Below the pieces are notes generated by a model. The model was given only the letters and a program-made list of their open reading frames with translations. It made no database searches and was not told the origin of the DNA. Made by a program: the position numbers and the translations under genes. Of a DNA stretch of 15,009 bases, positions 7,797-13,994 are shown piece after piece. The DNA comes from Candidatus Galloscillospira excrementavium (GTDB taxonomy: Bacteria > Bacillota > Clostridia > Oscillospirales > Oscillospiraceae), in assembly GCA_018711785.1 (NCBI GenBank), contig DVHW01000036.1, positions 1 through 15,009 on the forward strand. Reading direction: 5' to 3'. The number at the start of each line of letters is the position of its first letter. The stretch's first letter is position 1.

Positions 7797-7844
7797 AGTA
7801 TAGACCCACTTGCTCCATTTGGGGAGTATGAACTTTTTTCATAC
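7797..7844 (-). promoter_or_regulatory. Promoter of the ABC importer with 19-bp dyad operator
   Basis: A -10 box TATACT lies at 7802-7797 on the minus strand, giving a short leader of about 30 bases. The -35 position (7825-7820) reads TCCCCA, a poor match. Directly upstream at 7844-7826 is the dyad GTATGA-N7-TCATAC with spacer AAAAAGT. A poor -35 with a dyad centred about 45 bases before the expected start fits an activated promoter. The same arrangement occurs before the GH3 and phosphofructokinase genes. Confidence 0.7.
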
Positions 7845-7851
7845 CAAATGG
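7815..7851. repeat. Outer inverted repeat enclosing the importer dyad
   Basis: CCATTTGG at 7815-7822 and CCAAATGG at 7844-7851 are perfect 8-bp arms lying on both sides of, and partly abutting, the inner dyad. Together they make a nested hairpin-like structure. The left arm covers part of the -35 position, so it could be a second operator. It lies upstream of the predicted transcript start, so it acts as DNA rather than leader RNA of this operon. Confidence 0.6.
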
Positions 7852-7861
7852 CTCCCGGGAC

Positions 7862-7896
7862 GCCTCCGCCCCATCCTGCTCGGATGGGGCGGAGGC
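7862..7896 (-). terminator. Strong hairpin after the GH3 gene, lacking a T tract
   Basis: Perfect 15-bp inverted repeat: arms 7862-7876 and 7882-7896, loop 5 bases. It lies about 50 bases after the GH3 stop and before the importer promoter. On the minus strand the bases that follow are GTCCCGGG, with no T run, so it is not a standard intrinsic terminator; it may protect the 3' end of the message or work with Rho. Confidence 0.5.
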
Positions 7897-7944
7897 TCTT
7901 TCCGGACAGTCTATGCCCGGGACGGGGTGGCTCTTTTTGTCAAA

Positions 7945-10900
7945 TCACAGGGCGCAGTAGCGCATCAGGATGGTGGCCATCTGGGCGCGGGTCGTGGTGC
8001 CCTGGGGGGACAGGCGGGTGGGCGTCACGCCGCCGATGAGCCCCTGCTCCACAGCCCAGGCCAGGGCGTCCTCCGCCTCAGCGGAGACCTGGTCGGCATC
8101 CTCGAAGTCATCCAGGTTCCCCTCGGTCTCGGGGCTGCCGGCAAAGCGGTAGAGCATCAGGGCCATCTCCTCGCGGTCAAGGACGCCTTCCGGATCCACG
8201 CCGTCAGAGATCCCCTGCTCCACGGCCCAATCCACCGCCAGAGAGTACCAGCTCTCGCCGCCCTCAGTCTCCACACCGGCCATACGGGCCAGGACCGTGA
8301 GGAACATAGCGCGGTTGATGGTGCTGTCGGGGGCGAATCTTCCGCCCTCCACGCCGTTCATCATGCCCTCGGCGGTGACGAACTCCACGGCGCTGTAATG
8401 CCAGCTGGTGGGGCCCACGTCAGAGTAAGGGGCCATGGAACGGGCCACCACGACAGGGTGAGTCTCTGTGACGCTCTGGCCGTTCTTGGTTGCAGTAGCG
8501 GTGATCGTGCACACGCCGCTGCCCACTGCGGTGATGGTTCCATCGGCGGCCACGGTGGCCACGGTGGGATCGCTGGTGGCATAGGTGACGGTCACATCCG
8601 CGGGAATCGTCTGATACAGGGTATCGTTCACAAGGGAGACCGTGGTCTCCATGGCGGAGGTCTCGCCGGGCTCCAGGATATAGGAAGCCGGCGCAATGTT
8701 CACGTGCTTGAGGTTGGGGGTGATGTCGGCGGTGACGGCCACGGCGGTCTCACAGCCGGCGATCTTGGTCTCGCAGTCGGAGCCCAGGTAGAACTGATAG
8801 CTGCCGGTCTCCAGGGTGAAGCGGCTGTTTGTCTCGTCCCACACGGCCAGGTCAAACATATCCACGGTGACCGTGGCGGTGACGGTCTCGCCGGCGGGCA
8901 CATACACCTTGGTGAAGCCGGCCAGCTGCTTGTCTGCCCGGTTGGCCTGGGCGGCATTGGGTCCCACGGCGTAGAGCTGGACCACTTCATAGGCGTCCAC
9001 ATCGCTGGTGTTCTTCACGTCGACCGTAAAGGTCAGGGTGTCGTCGCCGGTGACGCCCGCAGTCTTGCTGGCCCGGAAGTTGGAGTAGGCAAAGTCCGCA
9101 TAGCTCAGACCATAGCCGAAGGGGTAGGTCACGTCGCCGGTAAAATACATATAGGTGCGGCCATAGCTGGTGTCGCTGGGATAGATGGTGTAGTCGTGCT
9201 GGAGCTCACCCAGCTGGTCCTCATCGGCGTACCAGGTGGTGGTCAGGCGGCCGGAGGGGCTCACCGCGCCGAAGAGCACGTTGGCCAGGGCCGCGCCCTG
9301 CTTCTCGCCCAGGTAGGAGGCCCACAGAACGGCGTCGGCGTCCTGGGCCCACTCGATGTCCACGATGGACTGGGTGTGGAGGGCTACCACCAGGTTGGAG
9401 CAGATATCCAGCAGCTCTTCGCCGATCTCCTGCTGGCCCCGGGGCAGAGCCAGGGACTCACGGTCATTGCCCTCGCCGGCGTCGGCACCGGAGGACAACA
9501 TGGTGATCCGGGTGGCGGGGATGTAGATGGTCAGGGTGCTGCTGTCGGTGAACAGGCGGTTCCACATCTGTCCGCCCTGGCCGTCGTCAGGCAGGGAGAC
9601 CAAGCCGGTGTCGGGGTCCTCCACCAGGACGATGGACTCCACCTTTACGTTCTTGCCGTTGGCGCGGTTATACTCGGTCACGGCGTTCTGAATGCCGTCC
9701 ACGAAGGAAACGCTGATGCCGTTCTCGTCGCGCCATTGGTTGTTGGACTTATAGTCGGAGTACAGGAGCTCCTCGGTATACTGGCCCACCACGGCGATGG
9801 TGCTGTAGTCGCCGATGTCGGCGGGCAGGAAGCTGTCGTTGTTCTCCAGCAGAACGATGGACTCCTCGGCCACATCCTCGGCCAGGTCCTGGTGCTCCCG
9901 AATAAAGTCGGCCACGGACATGTAACCGTCGGTGTAGTCGCTGCTGTTGTCGAACTCGCCGGTGGCGAAGCGGGTAGTGAATACATCCAGCAGGGCCTCG
10001 TCCAGGTCGGCCTCGTCAATGAGGCCCGCCTGCACTGCCGCCACCAGGTAGTACTGATAGGCATTGCCGCTTGCGCTCTGCCCGGCCTTCAGGTCCAGGT
10101 CCACGCCGGCCTGGAGGGTCGCGGAGATGCCGTCCAGCATATCCTGGATGTCCAGATTAGCCAGGCCGTTATTGTCCTCGCTCCCGCCGTCCAGCACAGG
10201 GAAAGCGTCCCGGTCGGCGCGGTCGGCGTTGGTGGCGTTGGTGCCATTGGCGCCGTAGTTGTTGTTCACGTTCTCCACGCCGGTATTATCGGAGACCACC
10301 CAGCCGTCGAAGCCCCAGGTCTGCTCCAGGATCTCAGTGAGAAGTTCATAATCGGCGTGGGCGGGAATGCCGTTGATGGCGTTATAGGCGGCCATGACCA
10401 CGGCGGGGTCGGCGTCGTCCACCATCATCTCAAAATGGCGCAGGTAGAACTCCCGCAGCTCGGCCTCGCTCATATTGGAGGAGCCGTAATTCCGGGTCAC
10501 CTCGGCGTTGTTGGCCGCGAAGTGCTTAATGCAGGCCAGGGCCTTCAGGTAGTCGCTCTCATTGTCCAGGTCGCCCTGGAAGCCCTGGATGAAGGCGGAG
10601 GCCAGAGTACCGGAGACCAGCACGTCCTCGCCGAAGCTGTCGCCGGTGCGGCCCCAGCGGGGGTCGCGGGCCAGGTTGACGCTGGGACCCCAGTGGGACA
10701 GGCCCTTCTTGGAGGTGTTGTAGAAGGCGCGGGCCTCGTCGCCGATGGCGTCGGCCATCTGGCCGATGAGGTTGGCGTTCCAGGTAGAGCCCTGGGACAA
10801 GGTGGACGGGAAGGAGGTGGCGGCCGATTCGGCGTCGCCCGCCTCATTGCCATACCACAGGGAGATATTGGCGATGCCGTTCAGGTTCTCGCCGGGGTAC

Positions 10901-11160
10901 CAGTACTCGGCCACTCCCAGGCGGGGAATGGCGGCCGCCGGGTGGGAGCCCAGCTGGGAGGCCTTCTCCTCCAGGGTCATGTGGGAGATGAGGTCGGCCG
11001 CCCGCTCCTCGTCAGAGAGGCTGGTATCCCAATAGGCGTAGTCCGCGGAGTTCTCCGAGATCTTGCTCTCATCCACGGCGATCTTCGCAAAGGCGGAAGG
11101 CACCAGCATGGCGACCGCCAGGCCCAGACTCACTGCCGTTTTCCAGATGCGCTTTTTCAT
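7945..11160 (-). CDS. Secreted GH3 family beta-glycosidase with Big2-like and three SLH domains
   Basis: 1071 aa from the chosen ATG (AAAGGA upstream; an extension to 11226 has no support). A Sec signal (MKKRIWKTAVSLGLAVAMLVPSAFA) is followed by the GH3 barrel: WGPSVNLARDPRWGR, KHFAANNAE, VMAAYNAINGIP, and GWVVSDN with nucleophile Asp291. The GH3 C-terminal domain carries GEGNDRESLALP with probable acid/base Glu563, then YPFGYGLSY. A fibronectin-III-like domain follows (about 693-805), then a bacterial Ig-like (Big2) domain (about 818-906) and three SLH repeats (about 908-1071) that bind pyruvylated cell-wall polymer. So the enzyme is surface-anchored and releases terminal sugars outside the cell. 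Odd: an Asn/Asp-rich stretch of about 50 residues lies between the nucleophile and the QAGVDLDL segment that normally follows closely. Sugar specificity (glucose, xylose or other) cannot be told. Confidence 0.93.
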   Translation of the reverse strand: MKKRIWKTAVSLGLAVAMLVPSAFAKIAVDESKISENSADYAYWDTSLSDEERAADLISHMTLEEKASQLGSHPAAAIPRLGVAEYWYPGENLNGIANISLWYGNEAGDAESAATSFPSTLSQGSTWNANLIGQMADAIGDEARAFYNTSKKGLSHWGPSVNLARDPRWGRTGDSFGEDVLVSGTLASAFIQGFQGDLDNESDYLKALACIKHFAANNAEVTRNYGSSNMSEAELREFYLRHFEMMVDDADPAVVMAAYNAINGIPAHADYELLTEILEQTWGFDGWVVSDNTGVENVNNNYGANGTNATNADRADRDAFPVLDGGSEDNNGLANLDIQDMLDGISATLQAGVDLDLKAGQSASGNAYQYYLVAAVQAGLIDEADLDEALLDVFTTRFATGEFDNSSDYTDGYMSVADFIREHQDLAEDVAEESIVLLENNDSFLPADIGDYSTIAVVGQYTEELLYSDYKSNNQWRDENGISVSFVDGIQNAVTEYNRANGKNVKVESIVLVEDPDTGLVSLPDDGQGGQMWNRLFTDSSTLTIYIPATRITMLSSGADAGEGNDRESLALPRGQQEIGEELLDICSNLVVALHTQSIVDIEWAQDADAVLWASYLGEKQGAALANVLFGAVSPSGRLTTTWYADEDQLGELQHDYTIYPSDTSYGRTYMYFTGDVTYPFGYGLSYADFAYSNFRASKTAGVTGDDTLTFTVDVKNTSDVDAYEVVQLYAVGPNAAQANRADKQLAGFTKVYVPAGETVTATVTVDMFDLAVWDETNSRFTLETGSYQFYLGSDCETKIAGCETAVAVTADITPNLKHVNIAPASYILEPGETSAMETTVSLVNDTLYQTIPADVTVTYATSDPTVATVAADGTITAVGSGVCTITATATKNGQSVTETHPVVVARSMAPYSDVGPTSWHYSAVEFVTAEGMMNGVEGGRFAPDSTINRAMFLTVLARMAGVETEGGESWYSLAVDWAVEQGISDGVDPEGVLDREEMALMLYRFAGSPETEGNLDDFEDADQVSAEAEDALAWAVEQGLIGGVTPTRLSPQGTTTRAQMATILMRYCAL

Positions 11161-11364
11161 CGTACCGTTTCCTTTCTGTTCAAATTTGATCGTTTCAGGG
11201 TCCCGGCCTACGTTTCCAAGCCTCACCTCGCCTTTCTTTCCTTCCCCTCCGGGCCCCAGAGCGGGGCCCCCGGTGTCAGGACGCCCGGTTTCGGGCGGCC
11301 GCAGCTCTTACGGGCAAGAAGTTATTTAGAAATCCTCTTCCTCTTCTCCACGTTCTTGTTACCA
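11161..11364 (-). other. Leader region of the GH3 gene with two GC hairpins
   Basis: No credible gene lies in 11161-11527. If transcription begins near 11358 the GH3 leader is about 200 bases. Read on the minus strand it holds two perfect hairpins: arms 11292-11297/11282-11287 (6 bp, 4-base loop) and 11263-11269/11251-11257 (7 bp, 5-base loop). Neither is followed by a T run. I do not recognise a known riboswitch. The rest of the gap is the promoter with its dyad (11365-11412), an AT-rich stretch and the phosphofructokinase terminator. Confidence 0.5.
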
Positions 11365-11412
11365 ATTGTAACCGCCGCCGCCCGCAAGGAAAAGTATGAT
11401 TTTCTTTCATAC
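11365..11412 (-). promoter_or_regulatory. Promoter of the GH3 gene with 19-bp dyad operator
   Basis: The dyad GTATGA-N7-TCATAC at 11412-11394 (spacer AAGAAAA on the minus strand) is extended to 11-bp perfect arms (11389-11399 and 11407-11417). A -10 box TACAAT lies at 11370-11365, 23 bases after the dyad, exactly as at the importer promoter. The -35 position (11393-11388) reads TTTTCC, a weak match. The -10 lies within a smaller dyad GTTAC-N5-GTAAC (11358-11372). Confidence 0.7.
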
Positions 11413-11484
11413 TTTTCTAGTGTAAATTTGTGCATTTTTGGTGTTCTTTCTCTACTTAACGAACTTATAAACTGCTTTTTGCAC

Positions 11485-11521
11485 AAAAAAGCAGCCCTGG
11501 AGCGTTCCGCTCCAGGGCTGC
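11485..11521 (-). terminator. Intrinsic terminator of the phosphofructokinase gene
   Basis: Perfect 14-bp stem (arms 11491-11504 and 11508-11521) with a 3-base loop, followed on the minus strand by six T (11490-11485). It starts 7 bases after the stop codon. Confidence 0.95.
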
Positions 11522-11527
11522 TTCCTG

Positions 11528-12679
11528 TCATACCAGCCGCGCCATCTCGGGCAGCGCCGGCCCGATCAGCGGGCGGCACCAGTCGCAGAAGGCGTCGGTG
11601 ACGTCGCTTCCGTTCATGTATTCCGCAGGCAGCGTGCGCTCCCCCAGCATGACCTCCTCGATGGGGATGAGGAAGGTCTCGCAGCGGTAAGGCGCCGAGG
11701 ACAGGCGCCGGAAGCCCACCATCTTCCCGCTCTCGCCGGCCAGGGCGGCCCGGCAGGCCTCCCGCCCGGCCTGCTCGGCCTCGGCGGCGTCCACCGGGGA
11801 CTGCCAGGCGATGGAGGCCCGGGCCAGGATGCCCGGCTTTTCGCTCCGGGCCTTGATGCCCAGCCGCCGCACCACCATCTGGGCCAGATGGGCGGACACA
11901 TCGCCAAAGTAGGTGGACCGCCCGGTCTGGAAGATGGGGGGCACGATGGGCTTGCCCGCCTCGTCGTGGAGGCCCTCGCTGGCCACCACCACCACGCCGC
12001 CCAGGCGGTCGTAGAGGGTCTTGACCTCATCCAGGAACTCCTCCTCGTGGAAGGGCCGCTCCGGGGGATAGATGAGGTGGGGCGCGTCGCCCCCCTGCTC
12101 CCGGGCCAGGGCGGAGGCCGCGGTGGTCCAGCCGGCGTTGCGGCCCAGGGCCTCCAGCACCACCACATGGATGGGCAGGCTGCGCACGTCCACCCCCAGC
12201 TCCCGCACCGTGCCCGCCATATACCGGGCCACGCTGCCAAAGCCCGGACAGTGGTCGGTGACCGCGATGTCGTTGTCCATGGTCTTGGGGATGCCCATGA
12301 CCCTGACGCCCTTCTCCCGGCAGGCCGCCGCCAGCTTGCCGCAGGCGTCCATAGTTCCATTGCCGCCGTTCATCAGCACATAGCGGATGTTTTTCTCCGC
12401 CAGAATGTCCGCCATGCGCTCGTAGTCCTCCGCCTCCAGGGCATCCCGGGAGGTGCCGATCGCGGTGGCCGGAGTGCGCTTGAGCTTCTCCAGCTCCTCC
12501 CGGGCCACCGTATTGAACTCCAGCAGGTTCCCCTGCAGGAACCCGCCGGTGCCCCCCACTGCGCCGTAGACGCGGTCCACTTCCCCGCTGTCCAGCGCCT
12601 CCGTCACCGCGCCATACAGCGAACAGTTCAAAACAGCGGTGGGACCCCCGCCGTGGATAATGACCAGATTTCCCTTCAC
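11528..12679 (-). CDS. 6-phosphofructokinase, pyrophosphate-type lineage with an ATP-type donor residue
   Basis: 383 aa cytoplasmic enzyme that phosphorylates fructose-6-phosphate to fructose-1,6-bisphosphate. Seen: N-terminal GGGPTAVLN (10-18), donor-site GGNGTMD (105-111), PKTMDND with Lys132 and catalytic Asp135, GFGSVARY and LEALGRNAGW. GGPTAV, PKT-DND and GRNAGW are typical of the pyrophosphate-dependent clade, which usually has GGND at the donor site; here that Asp is Gly108, the residue associated with ATP use. So the phosphoryl donor is open. Starts with GTG at 12679, with GAGGAGG 7 bases upstream. Single-gene unit with its own promoter and terminator. Its promoter shares the dyad site with the importer and GH3 genes. 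Confidence 0.9.
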   Translation of the reverse strand: MKGNLVIIHGGGPTAVLNCSLYGAVTEALDSGEVDRVYGAVGGTGGFLQGNLLEFNTVAREELEKLKRTPATAIGTSRDALEAEDYERMADILAEKNIRYVLMNGGNGTMDACGKLAAACREKGVRVMGIPKTMDNDIAVTDHCPGFGSVARYMAGTVRELGVDVRSLPIHVVVLEALGRNAGWTTAASALAREQGGDAPHLIYPPERPFHEEEFLDEVKTLYDRLGGVVVVASEGLHDEAGKPIVPPIFQTGRSTYFGDVSAHLAQMVVRRLGIKARSEKPGILARASIAWQSPVDAAEAEQAGREACRAALAGESGKMVGFRRLSSAPYRCETFLIPIEEVMLGERTLPAEYMNGSDVTDAFCDWCRPLIGPALPEMARLV

Positions 12680-12755
12680 TGCCCTTCCTCCTCACAACAG
12701 AGATTGGTGCCCTTCCCAGCCTTCCACAGCCGCCGGGCACAGCTTACCTGGGAGT

Positions 12756-12803
12756 ATTGTACCATCACCGTGGGCATCGGACAAGGATGATTTATTTTCA
12801 TCC
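12756..12803 (-). promoter_or_regulatory. Promoter of the phosphofructokinase gene with 19-bp dyad operator
   Basis: -10 TACAAT (12761-12756), 17-base spacer, -35 TTGTCC (12784-12779), and directly upstream the dyad GGATGA-N7-TCATCC (12803-12785, spacer AAATAAA on the minus strand). The distance from dyad to -10 is 23 bases, identical to the importer and GH3 promoters. The site lies in the divergent gap with the LacI-family gene, about 25 bases upstream of that gene's -35, so it could act on both. Confidence 0.7.
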
Positions 12804-12827
12804 CAAGCGGACCCGGGCCGGTTTCTG

Positions 12828-12857
12828 TTGCGCTTGGAGTGTCTGTTGATGTATAAT
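12828..12857 (+). promoter_or_regulatory. Promoter of the LacI-family regulator gene
   Basis: TTGCGC (12828-12833), 18-base spacer, perfect TATAAT (12852-12857). Expected start near 12864, leader about 30 bases. A 12-bp dyad GATAT-TG-ATATC (12868-12879) lies at the start of the leader and might be an autoregulatory site, though it has no second copy that I saw. Confidence 0.65.
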
Positions 12858-12893
12858 AAAATGATGGGATATTGATATCTACGGGGTGAGGAG

Positions 12894-13955
12894 ATGGAAA
12901 AGCGTGCGACCAGCAAGGACGTGGCCCGCCTGGCCGGTGTCTCCCAGGCCACGGTCTCCTATGTGCTGAACAACAAGCCGGGGCAGACCATCCCGAAGGA
13001 CACCCGGGACCGCGTGCTCAAGGCCGCCCGCCTGCTGGACTATATGCCGGCACAGCTGGCCCGGGCCCTCCGGGCCAGCCGAACCAACTGTGTGGCCGTC
13101 ATGGTCAACAAAAACGTGATGCTTCCCCGATACGGACAGGTGCTGGAGGGCGCCCGCAGCGTCCTGGAGCCAGAGGGCTACCGGCTTCTCCTGTGCACGG
13201 ATACCCTCACCCCCAGCGGCTACCCGGACTACCTCAGCCGCTACCTGTTCCACCGGGCGGACGGCATCCTCTACATCGGGGCCGACGGCCAGGAGCCCCT
13301 CCCCTCGGCGCTGGAATACATCCAGGGCCACAAGATCCCCTTTGTGGCCTATGACTGCTGCGAGGGCCGTCCCCAGCTCTCCAGCGTAAACCTGGACTAC
13401 TACACCGGCACACGGGAGGCGGTGGCCTACTTTCTCTCCCTGGGGGAAACGCGGCTGGCCTATCTCCGCCCCGACCTGGAGATGGAGCAGGAGCGGCAGC
13501 GGGAGGCCGGCGTACGGGAGGCGGTGGCCCAATGCCCCGGCGCCTCTCTCCAGGTGTTCAGCGACTTCTTTCCCGCCGACTCCCGGCTGGACGACGACTT
13601 CTCCCCGGCTTTGCTTCTGGAGCTGAAGCGCACCTCCCGGGAGTTCTTCACCTCTGTCCTGGAGCGCTCTCCCCCAGGCACCCGCTTTGTTTGCAGCTGG
13701 GGCGCCTGGGCCCAGCCCCTTCGCCATCTGCTCTCCGGGGAGCTGCACGCCCCCTCGGTTCTGGGCCTGGCCCAGGCGGGCTCCTTTCCCTATGGCATTC
13801 TGGACCCCCAGGTCCTCTACTGCCATCTCCCCAACTACCAGGCCGGTGAGAGCTGCGCCCGGCTCCTGCTGCGCCAGATGGACGACCCCGACTCCGTGCA
13901 CAAGCAGCTCCTGTGTCCGTCTATCTACCGGGCCGGCGCTCCCCTGGTCTATTGA
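12894..13955 (+). CDS. LacI/GalR-family transcription regulator
   Basis: 353 aa, normal family length. The N-terminal LacI helix-turn-helix and hinge is clear: TSKDVARLAGVSQATVSYVLNN (about 6-27) followed by the hinge-helix segment LDYMPAQLARALRASRTNCVAVMV. The rest is a periplasmic-binding-protein-like effector domain that normally binds a sugar or sugar phosphate; the usual DD..A.G....L pattern in its second half is replaced by SWGAWAQPLRHLL, so the effector pocket is unusual. Start ATG 12894 with GGGGTG 5 bases upstream. It is divergent from the phosphofructokinase gene and is followed after 39 bases by the PfkB kinase gene with no terminator, so the two plus-strand genes are probably co-transcribed. 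Likely targets: its own operon and perhaps the divergent gene. Whether it binds the shared 19-bp dyad is unknown; classic LacI operators have a central CG, which these lack. Confidence 0.93.
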   Translation: MEKRATSKDVARLAGVSQATVSYVLNNKPGQTIPKDTRDRVLKAARLLDYMPAQLARALRASRTNCVAVMVNKNVMLPRYGQVLEGARSVLEPEGYRLLLCTDTLTPSGYPDYLSRYLFHRADGILYIGADGQEPLPSALEYIQGHKIPFVAYDCCEGRPQLSSVNLDYYTGTREAVAYFLSLGETRLAYLRPDLEMEQERQREAGVREAVAQCPGASLQVFSDFFPADSRLDDDFSPALLLELKRTSREFFTSVLERSPPGTRFVCSWGAWAQPLRHLLSGELHAPSVLGLAQAGSFPYGILDPQVLYCHLPNYQAGESCARLLLRQMDDPDSVHKQLLCPSIYRAGAPLVY

Positions 13956-13994
13956 TCCCACAACCCAGCGATACATATAAGGAGGCTTTCCCAA

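Noticed and set aside
7826..7844. NikR operator
   Set aside because: The half site GTATGA/TCATAC is identical to the E. coli NikR half site, but NikR needs a 16-base spacing and here it is 7 in all three sites; no nickel gene is present.
11358..11372. Dyad GTTAC-N5-GTAAC as a second operator of the GH3 gene
   Set aside because: It overlaps the predicted -10 box, arms are only 5 bp and no second copy was seen in the window; kept only as a remark.
7810..11601. Open reading frame of 1263 codons on the plus strand, opposite the GH3 gene
   Set aside because: It is a mirror of a high-GC gene: the opposite strand has clear GH3, Big2 and SLH domains, a signal peptide and a ribosome site, whereas this frame reads as Gly/Val/His-rich sequence with no recognisable domain and runs through the GH3 promoter region.
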